From the NCBI GenBank assembly GCA_963728925.1, contig CAVSMB010000024.1, positions 1-64,000 of the forward strand: DNA of 64,000 bases, in the 5' to 3' direction. Source of the stretch: JBBPZA01 sp963728925. GTDB lineage: Bacteria; Actinomycetota; Thermoleophilia; Solirubrobacterales; Solirubrobacteraceae. Numbering within the stretch: the first letter of the stretch is position 1; each line of letters opens with the position of its first letter. The notes under the pieces are model-generated. The model had not been told where the DNA came from. It made no database searches and was given only the letters and a program-made list of their open reading frames with translations. A program made the position numbers and the translations under genes. Of the stretch, positions 53,546 through 61,927 are shown in pieces.

Positions 53546-54091
53546 ATGAGTTCACGGGGACCGAAGGCGGTTGTAGTCGAACTGTCGGAGTCTGAGCGCG
53601 AGCAGCTCGAGCGGTGGTCGCGGCGGCGCAGGACCGCGAGTGGGTTGGCGACGCGCAGCCGGATCGTGTTGGCGGCGGGCGCGGGTGAGAGCAACGCGCG
53701 GATCGCGCAGCGCCTGGGGGTGAGCCGGCCGACGGTGACCAAGTGGCGGGCGCGGTTTGCCGAGCATCGGCTGGACGGGCTGGTCGACGAGCCGCGGCCG
53801 GGGCGACCGCGGACGGTCGACGACGCCAAGGTCGAGGAGGTCATCGTGCGGGCGCTTGAGTCGCCGCCGCCGGATGGCGGCACGCACTGGTCGACGCGTC
53901 AGATGGCGGGCGTGGCCGGCGTGTCGCAGGCGACGGTCTCGCGGGTATGGCGGGCGTTCGGGCTGCAGCCGCACCGCGTCGAGCACTGGAAGCTGTCCAA
54001 GGACCCGCTGTTCGTCGAAGAAGGTCAGAACATCGTCGGCCTGTACCTGGACCCGCCGGAGCGCGCGCTGGTGCTGTGCGTGGATGAGAAG
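53546..54091 (+). pseudogene. IS630 transposase, N-terminal part
   Basis: The ATG at 53546 opens 182 IS630 codons. They begin VVVELSESEREQLERWSRRR, then hold the helix-turn-helix ESNARIAQRLGVSRPTVTKW, the linker VDEPRPGRPRTVDDAKVEEV, a second HTH WSTRQMAGVAGVSQATVSRV, and the first catalytic Asp in LVLCVDEK. After VDEK the frame enters the nested element and reads TPTQ then TAG at 54106. The missing half continues at 56308. Confidence 0.9.
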
Positions 54092-54106
54092 ACACCAACG
54101 CAGTAG
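54086..54106. other. attL core and element arm
   Basis: GAGAAG (54086-54091) is the shared core, followed after ACACC by the arm AACGCAGTAG (54097-54106). The host-side half is IS630 sequence coding V-D-E-K. The arm also supplies the TAG that ends the truncated transposase frame. Confidence 0.8.
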
Positions 54107-54183
54107 GTAACTTCGAGTTCGAGGCGCTGGTTGGGCGTCCGGTGGGGAGGAGTCTGCCGTGACGCGTTGTATCTGTGGGGCTG

Positions 54184-54531
54184 ATGGCGTTGCGTCGTGC
54201 TCATGCCGACGAGTACGCGGTTCGGGTGAACCGCGCGGTCGTGTTGTTGGTCGAGCTCTCGCCGGCGGACGCGGTTCGTGTGTTGCGGTCGGAGTACGGT
54301 CTGTCCGAGCGCCAGGGCCGTCGGTACGTGAACGAGGCGTTGGCGCGGCCGGATGGTGTGGTGGTGCCGGAGCGCTCGGTGGTGTTCACGGTGAGGTTGG
54401 CGCCGTCATTGATCGCTGGTCTGCGCGAGCGCGCGCTGGCGAGTGGTGTGTCGTTGAGCGCGGCGACGGCTGCGGCGGTGGCCGGGTACCTCGAGCAGGC
54501 CGGCGAGCGGCCCGGTGGCCAGGCGCGTTGA
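54184..54531 (+). CDS. Element-encoded small DNA-binding-like protein
   Basis: The 115-residue product (ATG at 54184, MALRRAHADEYAVRVNRAVV) has an HTH-like half, PADAVRVLRSEYGLSERQGR RYVNEAL, and a C-terminal ribbon-helix-helix-like half, VVFTVRLAPSLIAGLRERAL ASGVSLSAATAAAV. A slightly longer frame begins at 54175. It is the first ORF of the serine-recombinase element and overlaps the next ORF by 17 bp. A role as repressor or recombination accessory is inference. Confidence 0.6.
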   Translation: MALRRAHADEYAVRVNRAVVLLVELSPADAVRVLRSEYGLSERQGRRYVNEALARPDGVVVPERSVVFTVRLAPSLIAGLRERALASGVSLSAATAAAVAGYLEQAGERPGGQAR

Positions 54532-54775
54532 GATCGAGTTCGTCGGTGACCGGCTCGCCGACGCGCGGCTGGCGCAGGCGTATGTGATCTTGGCGCCCGA
54601 GCGGCGCCGTGTGACGGGCAACGAGCGGAGGGATGATGAGCGAGAGCAGCAGCGGCGGCATGGTCGGGCGGTCGACGGGGCGGTCGCGCCGGGTGGCTGC
54701 GATCTACGCGCGGGTGTCCTCGGATCGTCAGCGTCGCGAGCAGACGATTCAGAGCCAGACCGTCGCGCTGCGTGA
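54515..54775 (+). CDS. Element-encoded small ORF upstream of recombinase
   Basis: The 86-residue product from the GTG at 54515 begins VARRVEIEFVGDRLADARLA then QAYVILAPERRR. Short proteins with the GDRLADxxLAxAYxxL pattern often precede such recombinases. Its second half overlaps the recombinase start at 54633 in another frame and looks less protein-like, so translation may end effectively earlier. Function is unknown. Confidence 0.45.
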   Translation: MARRVEIEFVGDRLADARLAQAYVILAPERRRVTGNERRDDEREQQRRHGRAVDGAVAPGGCDLRAGVLGSSASRADDSEPDRRAA

Positions 54776-56918
54776 GCTTGCTGCCGCGCGCGGGCTGCTG
54801 GTCACCGACGATCTGGTGTTCGAGGACGAGGGCGTCTCGGGCGCGGTGTTGCGCCGCCCGGAGCTTGAGCGATTGCGCGATCTGGCCGTCGAGGGCCGCT
54901 TCGAGGTGCTCCTGTGTCATGCGCCGGATCGGCTCGCGCGCCGGTACGCCTACCAGGTGCTGCTGCTCGAAGAGTTCCAGCGCGCCGGCGTCGAGGTGAT
55001 CTTCGCGAAGGAGCCCGAGCGCTCCGGCACCCCTGAGGATGAGCTGCTGCGCCAGTTCCAGGGAATGATCGCCGAGTACGAGCGGGCGCAGATCGCGGAG
55101 CGCTGTCGTCGCGGGAAGCTGCATCGCGCTCGGGCCGGCGCGGTGTCGGTCATGGCTCGCGCGCCGTATGGCTACCGCTATGTGAAGCGCTCCGAGCACG
55201 CGGACGCGTTCTTCGAGATCGACGAGACCGAGGCGCCGGTCGTACGCGAGATCTTCCGTCGCTACCTCGAGGACGGCGAGTCGATCGCGAAGATCGCGCG
55301 CTGGCTCTCGCAGCAGGGCGTGTCGACCAGGACCGGCGGGACGGGCTGGAACAACGCCACCATCTGGGGGATGCTCCGCAATCCCGCGTATGCCGGGCAG
55401 GCTGCCTACGGCAAGACGCACGCGACCGGCGCGCCCGTCCGCGCCACGCGTCAATCGCGCCTGCGGCGACAGCGCTCCGCCCGGACCTCGCGCGAGCATG
55501 CGGCGCCCGAGCAGTGGAAGCCGATCGCGGTACCGGCGCTCGTGACCGCCGAGCAGTTCGAACTGGTTCAACAGCGACTGGAGCGCAACCGGATCATCTC
55601 GCCGCGCAACACCAAGCGCCCGTCGCTGCTGCAGGGGATCCTCGTCTGTCGCCACTGCGGCTACGCGTACTACCGCTGCTCGACGCGCAGCAAGAACGGG
55701 AAGCTGCGCGAGTACTACCGCTGCTCGGGCACCGACGGCCACCGCCGCCCCGAAGGGCGCGTCTGCGAGAACCGACCGGTCCGCCTCGCAGAGGTCGACG
55801 AGCTCGTCTGGAGCCGAGTGCTCGGGCTGCTCGAGGACCCGACACTGATCCAGACCGAGATCGATCGCCGGCTTCAAACGATGCGTGCGACGCACCCTGC
55901 TACCGGGCGTCGGGACGCGCTCGAGCGCGACCTCGCCCGCGCTCAGACCGCGCTGCGCCGGCTGCTGGACGGCTACCAGGAGCAGCTGATCACGCTCGAG
56001 GAACTCCGCGCTCGCACGTCCGAGCTGCGCAAACGCGAGGCCACCGTGCAGGCCCAACTGGACGCGCTCGACGCCGACCTGCACGACGCCGAGACCTACC
56101 TCAAGCTCACCGAAACGCTCGAAGGCTTCCGCGCGCGGCTCGCCGCCAACGCCGAGAGCCTGACCGTCGACCAACGCCAACAGATCATCCGGCTCGTCGT
56201 CCGCGAGGTGCTGATCGGCGAAGACGACGTCACGATCCGCCACTCCATCCCGATCCCCACCGGCGACCAACCCCCCGGTTATCTACTGCGTTCAGGTAGT
56301 CGAGAAGTCCCAGATCCAGGCGCTGGATCGCACCCGGCCGATCCTGCCCGTGTTGCCGGGCGTGCCCGAGCGCCGCACGCACGACTACAAGCGCAACGGC
56401 ACCTCGAGCCTGTTCGCCGCGCTCGACGCCGCCAGCGGCAAGGTGATCGGGTCGCTGCACGCCCGCCACCGCGCGATCGAGTTCAAGCGCTTCTTGCAGA
56501 CGATCGACTCAGAGGTGCCCGCCGAGCTCGACGTCCACCTGGTCCTCGACAACTACGCCACCCACAAGACCCCGGCGATCCGCCGCTGGCTAGCCGCGCA
56601 CCCCCGCTTCCATCTGCACTTCACGCCGACCGGCGCGTCCTGGCTGAACCTCGTCGAGCGCTGGTTCGCCGAGCTCACCACGCGCAAGCTCAGGCGCGGC
56701 GCGCATCGCTCCGTGCGCGAGCTCAACGCCGACATCCGCGACTGGCTCGGGCACTGGAACGACAAACCCCGCCCCTACGTCTGGACCAAGACCGCCGACC
56801 AGATCCTCAACACACTCGCCGCATACTGCCAACGAATTACTGCGTCAGGACACTAGAAGCGGCCTGTCCTCAGGCGCGATCGGACGCAGCGTCACCCGCG
56901 CACCGTCGCGCAACGTGA
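54633..56918 (+). CDS. Large serine recombinase
   Basis: The ATG at 54633 follows GGAGGG. The resolvase domain has the catalytic Ser at residue 29 or 30 in VAAIYARVSSDRQRREQTIQ, and the Arg motif CHAPDRLARRYAYQ. The recombinase domain (YLEDGESIAKIARWLSQQGV), a zinc ribbon (CRHCGYAYYRC ... YYRCSG ... C) and a coiled coil around 420-510 follow. The family-typical end GYLLRSGS falls exactly on the element border near 56300. Beyond it the open frame reads out-of-frame IS630 sequence to 56918, giving a 761-residue fusion. In the excised circle the frame would instead end at 54162 after about 23 further residues. Confidence 0.9.
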   Translation: MMSESSSGGMVGRSTGRSRRVAAIYARVSSDRQRREQTIQSQTVALRELAAARGLLVTDDLVFEDEGVSGAVLRRPELERLRDLAVEGRFEVLLCHAPDRLARRYAYQVLLLEEFQRAGVEVIFAKEPERSGTPEDELLRQFQGMIAEYERAQIAERCRRGKLHRARAGAVSVMARAPYGYRYVKRSEHADAFFEIDETEAPVVREIFRRYLEDGESIAKIARWLSQQGVSTRTGGTGWNNATIWGMLRNPAYAGQAAYGKTHATGAPVRATRQSRLRRQRSARTSREHAAPEQWKPIAVPALVTAEQFELVQQRLERNRIISPRNTKRPSLLQGILVCRHCGYAYYRCSTRSKNGKLREYYRCSGTDGHRRPEGRVCENRPVRLAEVDELVWSRVLGLLEDPTLIQTEIDRRLQTMRATHPATGRRDALERDLARAQTALRRLLDGYQEQLITLEELRARTSELRKREATVQAQLDALDADLHDAETYLKLTETLEGFRARLAANAESLTVDQRQQIIRLVVREVLIGEDDVTIRHSIPIPTGDQPPGYLLRSGSREVPDPGAGSHPADPARVAGRARAPHARLQAQRHLEPVRRARRRQRQGDRVAARPPPRDRVQALLADDRLRGARRARRPPGPRQLRHPQDPGDPPLASRAPPLPSALHADRRVLAEPRRALVRRAHHAQAQARRASLRARAQRRHPRLARALERQTPPLRLDQDRRPDPQHTRRILPTNYCVRTLEAACPQARSDAASPAHRRAT
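56283..56307. other. attR core and element arm
   Basis: The arm CTACTGCGTT (56283-56292) and core GAGAAG (56302-56307) form the right border. The arm is the exact reverse complement of the left arm at 54097-54106. It lies within the last codons of the recombinase (Y-L-L-R-S-G-S). Confidence 0.8.
56308..56856 (+). pseudogene. IS630 transposase, C-terminal part
   Basis: In frame with 53546-54091 this part reads SQIQALDRTRPILPVLPGVP, THDYKRNGTSSLFAALDAAS, HLVLDNYATHKTPAIRRWLA (second catalytic Asp) and LHFTPTGASWLNLVERWFAE (catalytic Glu), ending at 56856. All three DDE residues exist across the two halves, so the transposase would be complete if the nested element left precisely. Confidence 0.9.
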
Positions 56919-56931
56919 TCGTCCGGCGCAC
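56856..56931 (-). pseudogene. GNAT-UspA fusion, N-terminal part (split by IS630)
   Basis: The GTG at 56931 opens VRRTITLRDGARVTLRPIAP EDRPL on the minus strand, the usual start of a GNAT domain. It is cut at the TA duplication at 56854-56855. Joined to 53498-52543 it makes a continuous 343-residue protein. Confidence 0.85.
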
Positions 56932-57560
56932 CTGGTTAGAACCTCAACTCGCGGCATGAGCGCTGTCTCGCCCGTCGAAATACGGCATCGGCCGGCCTTC
57001 CTCGTCGTGCGATCGCGTCAAGTACGCATAGCGCGGGTCGCTCAGACCAACCGCGCCCGGTTTGGGCCGGGCGCCCTCCGCCCGCCGGGCGCTCAGTCTC
57101 TGTGCATCGATCGCCGGCAACGGCCGGCGATCGCCGCGCGAACGGTTGAGCTCGCCTCGCCTGCGCGCTGCCCAGTCCTGTCTCCTTGGCGCCACGGTCA
57201 TACGCCCTTCCGTCCCTCTGGCGGGTGCGCACCGAAGGAAGACGGGAAGCACCCCCCCGCCGTCAATCAGATGAGACCCGCGCCCACCAGGCCGGTGGAG
57301 TAACGCCCGTAGAAGTACCGCACCAGCCCCGCAGTCAAAACCAGAAACCCCCGCCGCTCCCCTCGTGGCGCAGATCGCGCCGTCGATGGCACCCGAGCTT
57401 GGGCTGAGAATTCTGGCCGCGAAGCCAGCTCGTGTTCGACTGTACACCCGCCGCGCGGCACTCGTGTTGCGCAAACGTCAAGGTTAGCTGCTGAGCACCC
57501 GGTTCTGACCGGACACTCGATTAGACCTCTGGAGGTCGGTGATGTCGGGAGTCATGGAGG
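56932..57560. other. Intergenic region right of the nested insertion
   Basis: No gene is recognised. A minus-strand frame ends with a hydrophobic segment, FLVLTAGLVRYFYGRYSTGL, near 57270-57350, possibly a remnant of a membrane protein. The right end (57500-57545) may include the left border of the IS3 remnant. Confidence 0.35.
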
Positions 57561-57564
57561 TCCG

Positions 57565-58310
57565 ATGGTCCGCAGCATGGGGTCGCGCTCCGGCGCGACG
57601 GACGGTCGCCCGGAGGGCGGCCGGGAGGTGCGCTGGAGCGCGCGCCGCAAGCAGGAGGTGGTCCTGCGCCTGCTCAGGGGCGAGGGCCTGGATGCGCTGG
57701 CGCGGGAGACGGGGCATGCGGCCGGCACGATCAGCGGGTGGCGTGAGGCGTTCCTTGTCGGCGGGGAGGAGCACCTGAAGAGCCGGCCGCGGCCGGTGGA
57801 GGACCGCCAGCTCGCCGGTGCGCAGCGCAAGATCGGTGAGCTGTCGATGGATCTGGACATCGCGAAGGCGTTGCTGGAAGAGGTCGAGCGCCGCCCTCGG
57901 TCGCCGAGGCGCTGAACGTCGCCCGACGGCTCGACGGGCCGCTGGCCCGGGTCTGCCGGGTCGCCGGCGTGTCGAGGTCGGCGGCGTGTGAGCAGCGCCG
58001 CCGACGCAGCCCTCGGAGTCGCTGGTCGCTGCACCGCCACGCCGCCGGCCCGGCCCCGTCGGCGCCTTGCCCGACAACGAGCTGCTGGCCGCGATCCGTC
58101 GGGAGATCGACGAGTCGCCGTTCGTCGGCGAGGGCCACAAGAAGCTCTGCGCCCGGCTGCGGCTGCGCGGCATCCACACCAGCCGCAAGCGGATACTCAC
58201 GCTCACGCGCGGCGCCGGACTGCTGGCCCCGACGCCGCAGGTCCGCAAGCGCTCCCGCCCGCTGCACGACGTCGACAGCCTCGCGGTCAAGCGAGACCAC
58301 GCCCTCGCCG
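57565..58310 (+). pseudogene. IS3-family element remnant (OrfA and start of OrfB)
   Basis: OrfA runs 57565-57915: WSARRKQEVVLRLLRGEGLD ALARETG (HTH), then GTISGWREAFLVGGEEHLKS and a leucine-rich tail IGELSMDLDIAKALLEEVER. OrfB begins in other frames with LNVARRLDGPLARVCRVAGV, then from 58067 LLAAIRREIDESPFVGEGHK KLCARLRLRGIHTSRKR ILTL. It stops near 58300 before the rve catalytic core, where the NRAMP gene starts. The element is frameshifted and truncated, so dead. Confidence 0.75.
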
Positions 58311-58328
58311 CCCGTGAGGTTGGTTGCC

Positions 58329-59658
58329 GTGGCGGCTCGTATCGTCGGTCGCTTGAGAACCCAACCTCGACCTCGCCATGGTCCGCCGGGACGTCATCTT
58401 CACTGGCATTTGGTCCGGCGCCGCCGGCGGTTGCTGCGAGCCGGCGCGGTAGCGGCGCTGTTCGCAGTCGTCGGGCCGGGCGTCCTTGCCGGTCTTTCCG
58501 ACGACGACCCGGCCGGAATCACCACGTACTCGATACTCGGCGCCAAGTTCGGCTATCGCCTGCTGTGGGTGCTCGCTCTGTCGACGATCGCGCTGATCGT
58601 CTACCACGAGCTGGGCGCGCGCATGGGCGTGGTGACCAAGAAAGGCCTGCTCGCCCTGGTTCGCGACCAGTATGGGCCCCGCGGCGCGACCGTCGCGCTG
58701 ACCGCGTTGGTGGTTGCGAACCTCGGGACGCTGTGCGCCGAGTTCGCCGGCGTCGCGGCCGGACTCGACCTGCTCGCCGGCGTCAATCGCTACGTCAGCG
58801 TTCCGTTGGCCGCGATCGGCGTTTCCCTGCTGGTCCTGAGGGGATCTTTTCACCGCGTCGAGCACGTCCTGCTCGCGCTCAGCAGCGTCTTCGTCGCCTA
58901 CATCGTCTCCGGCTTCCCCGCCCATCCCGACTGGAGTGCCACCGCGCGAGGTCTGATCGTTCCCGGCATGCCGTTGACTCGCGACGCGGTGCTCGTCGCC
59001 GTCGCGGCCGTCGGGACGACGCTCGCCCCCTGGGGCCTTGCGTTCATCCAGTCCTACGCGGTCGACAAGCGGCTGACCGTCGACGATCTCCGCTACGAAC
59101 GCATCGACGTCATCGTCGGCGCCGTGCTGACCGGGGTCATCGGCCTGTTCATCGTCGTCGCCTGCGCCGCGACCCTCCACGTCAACGGGATCACGATCAA
59201 CAACGCCAGCGACGCGGCCGGGGCACTGACGCCACTTGCCGGGCACCTCGCGGCAACCCTGTTCGGCCTGGGCTTCCTCGGCGCAGCGTTGCTTGCGGCC
59301 TGCATCGCGCCCCTGTCGACCGCCTACTCGGTAGCCGAGGCGTTCCGACGACCATGTGACATCAACGACAGCTTCGCGAAAGCGCGCCTCTTCTACGCCT
59401 CATACGGGGGGATGGTGGCAAGCGCCGCTGCGATCGTGCTGATCCCCGGTGGGCCGCTGGTCTCGATCCTCTTTCTCTCGCAGGCGCTCAACGCCGTCCC
59501 TCCTGCTCCTGATCCTCCCCTTCATGCGCCACCTCGCCCAAGACCCGGCAGTGATGGGAGACCACGCGCTCGGGCTCGCCGGAAAGCTCACGACTGGGAT
59601 CACGCTCGCCCTGATCGCCGCGTCGGTGACAGCGCTGGCCGTCCTGAGCGTCGCCTAG
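58329..59658 (+). pseudogene. NRAMP-family metal transporter, one frameshift
   Basis: From about the GTG at 58329 the frame encodes an NRAMP-like carrier: AVVGPGVLAGLSDDDPAGIT (the TM1 DPxN region, here DDDPAG), ELGARMGVVTKKGLLALVRD, VANLGTLCAEFAGVAAGLDL and TTLAPWGLAFIQSYAVDKRL (TM6, lacking the MPH motif). The divergent metal-site motifs suggest an NRAMP-related rather than a classical Mn/Fe transporter. Near 59495 the frame breaks, and the last helices (LLLLILPFMRHLAQDPAVMG, LTTGITLALIAASVTALAVL) lie in another frame ending at 59658. The start is uncertain because the IS3 remnant adjoins it. Confidence 0.75.
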
Positions 59659-60204
59659 ACACACCAGCAACCAAGCCCAGGCTCAGCCCGTTGACCAACC
59701 TCACGCCGAATCGCGGCCGCCAAGGCTCAGCCATGAGCCGCGCGATAGGCCGATCCCGAGTCGCGGCGACGCGCGGCGCCGCCGGCCGATGCAGGCATCC
59801 ACAGCGGCGGCCGCGTCTTCGTTTCAGGGTATTCGCGGACGTGTCGTCCAGGACTTCGATGTGAACTTCGCGGGTGCCCGCTTGTCGCCCGGAGCGGCAG
59901 CTTGACGAGCCTGGCGATGTCGATGGACTGCCTCTCAGGCTGCGACACTCCGCGCTCGCCGTACGTGCGCGTCCGGATGCCGACCAGCGCTCTGTCTGCG
60001 AGGCTTCGAGACGGCAATGCAGCCATCGCGCGCAGCCGCCGTGGATCTCCATGGGATTCCGGTTGGCGCGGGCGGTCACTTCGTCAGCTTCAACGGCCGG
60101 GTCTTCGAGGCCATCGAGGCCGCGCGCCAGCATCGGCAGCGATGCGGCCTCGATCACGTAGCGCTCGTCGTCGAGCTCCCCGGTGTGTTCCAGACCGGCC
60201 AGGG
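59659..60204. other. Noncoding or degraded stretch
   Basis: No gene is recognised. Open frames on both strands translate to Arg/Ser/Pro-rich sequence. It separates the NRAMP gene from the nitroreductase remnant. Confidence 0.35.
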
Positions 60205-60600
60205 CGGCGCGTATGACGCTTGGCGTCAGTGGGATCGGCACCGCGGGCCGATCGCGCTGGTGGCCGCGGCAATCCTGACTGCGAACCGCACAACACGCAG
60301 GCCTGGGTCGTTCACGTCTCGCCGCAGCGGCTCGAGTTGTTCACCGACCGCGCGTGCAACACCGGTGCTGTCGACCCGTTCAACCGCGAAATGTATGTCG
60401 GTCTTGGCTGCGCGATCGAGAACCTGCTTCTGGCCGCTGAGCCAAATGGATACCAGGCGACCCTGCGGCTGCTGCCCGACCCCCGGTCGGCCGGTCCATG
60501 CGGCGACGATCGAGCTGTCAGCCGGGCCGGTGCGCAGGTCAGAGCTCTCCGCGCAGATACCGCATCGCCACACGACCGCGGGGCATACGCGTCTTGAGCT
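60205..60600 (+). pseudogene. Acg-type nitroreductase fragment
   Basis: LVAAAILTAN in one frame is followed in another by PHNTQAWVVHVSPQRLELFT, DPFNREMYVGLGCAIENLLL and AAEPNGYQATLRLLPDP, and after a further shift by ATIELSAGPVRRSELSAQIP HRH. This is the N-terminal half of the Acg/nitroreductase-like FMN protein family (PHNTQPW motif). The second half is absent. Confidence 0.65.
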
Positions 60601-60824
60601 GTCCCGGTCAGCGACGTGCGGCGGATGTCCGCCTTGGCCAGGGATCTGCCGAACACGCGGATCTCCTGGTGCACGAGTGATGCCGATCGTCGGCGGGGTG
60701 GGGGTGGGGGTGTGGGTGGAGCCGGTAGTGAGATCGAGAGCCAGGGGGAGGACGTGCTTGACGTGGAGCGCTGGGCCGAGTTGCGCGGGAGCACTTCTCG
60801 TGGGGTCTGATCAAGGAGCTATGC

Positions 60825-61927
60825 GCCGGACGGGGTTGGCGCGCAACACGATCCGGGTGGCGTTGCGGTCGGAGGCGCGCCGGTGTTCGTGTCCGAGCGG
60901 TCGTCGTAGCTTGATCCGTTCAAGGAGGAGATCTGCGAGCTGTTGCGCGGCGACGCGAGGATGTCGGGCGTCCGGGTGCGTGAGCTGATCGAGCCGCTCG
61001 GTTTCGATGGCGGCAAGTCGATCTCGAGACTACTTGCGCGAGGTGCGGCCGTTGTTCAAGAAGGCGCGCACGCATCAACGCACGGTCTATCGGCCTGGGG
61101 AGATCTGCCAGTGGGATCTGTGGGAGCCGTTGCGCCGGTCCCGGTCGGCCACGGCCAGACTCGCCGCGCGTGGGTCGTGATCTGCTGTCTGGGCTACTCG
61201 CGCGCGGGCGCGGGCGCGTTGATCTCAGCAAGGAAGCGCCGGACGTGCTGTGGGGGATGGGCCGCTGCCTGTGGTCGCTGGGCGCGTGCCGCAGCTGATG
61301 GTGTGGGATCGCGAGGGCTGTCTGCACGCTGGCGGCGGTCGCCCGACCGATGTCTATGCCGGGTTCTGCGGCGACTGCCGGTCGACTGGTACTTCTGCGA
61401 GCCGGGCACGCGCCGGCGAAGGGCTGCGTCGAGCGGCTGCAGGGCTACTCGGAGACGAACTTCGAGCCGGGCCGGCTTCGCGAACAGCTCGACTTCCAGC
61501 TGCAGCTCGACGCGTGGTTTGAGAAGGCGAACGGCCGCATGCACAAGACGCTGCGCGCCCACCGATCGAGCGGCTGATCGAGGAGCGCGAGGTGATGCGG
61601 GCGCTCCCGGAGCGCGAGCCGACGTCGACCGCCGCTGGGTGACCGGGTGCCGCCCGATCCGCATCTGCGGTTCGACACGAACGACTACTCGCTCGACCCC
61701 AACTTGGTCGGGCGTAGGGTCGAGGTCCGCGCCAGCAGCGCGAGATCGTCGCGGTCGCGCTGGACACCGGGGAGCTCGCGTGCCGCCATGAGCGGTGCTT
61801 TGCGAAGAACCGCACGATCACCGCGCTCGAGCACGCCCGCGCGCTCAGGCAGCGCCGCCGCGAGCCCGAGCGTGATCTGGTCGTCGAGCAGCGTGCGCTC
61901 GCCGTATATGACGGGCTGATCGCATGA
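60825..61927 (+). pseudogene. IS21-family transposase IstA, multiply frameshifted
   Basis: Pieces in all three frames follow the IstA order: DPFKEEICELLRGDARMSGV RVRELIEPLGFDGGKSI, VYRPGEICQWDLWEP, VGHGQTRRAWVVICCLGYSR AGAGAL, LMVWDREGCLHAGGGRP TD (rve catalytic Asp), LQGYSETNFEPGRL, LQLDAWFEKANGRMHKTLRA, PPDPHLRFDTNDYSLDPNLV and LAVYDGLIA at the end. At least six indels break the gene. Its end overlaps istB (ATGA). Confidence 0.8.

Larger units (their letters stand above)
54086..56307 (+). mobile_element. Minimal large-serine-recombinase element
   Basis: This 2,216-bp insertion is bounded by GAGAAG at both ends (54086-54091 and 56302-56307) and sits inside the IS630 transposase codons for V-D-E-K-S-Q. 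It carries two small ORFs and one large serine recombinase, with no other cargo. Joining the ends gives a 40-bp predicted attP with inverted arms CTACTGCGTT and AACGCAGTAG centred on GA. I know no named element with this target, although similar minimal elements may exist. Confidence 0.85.
53499..56853 (+). mobile_element. IS630-family element, interrupted by a serine-recombinase element
   Basis: The borders are set by the inverted ends GTGTCCTGA/TCAGGACAC and flanking TA dinucleotides. Removing 53499-56855 joins CCGCTTC (minus-strand sense) to TAGTTGCC and restores an uninterrupted GNAT-UspA frame (EDRPL-LVAAFERL), proving insertion into that gene. Without the nested element the IS would be about 1.14 kb with a single 364-residue transposase. 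Its transposase stop TAG (56854-56856) uses the TA duplication plus a flanking G. Confidence 0.9.

Noticed and set aside
59600..60241. 213-residue minus-strand open frame
   Set aside because: There is no recognisable domain and the sequence is Arg/Ser/Pro-rich, overlapping the NRAMP 3' end and the nitroreductase remnant.
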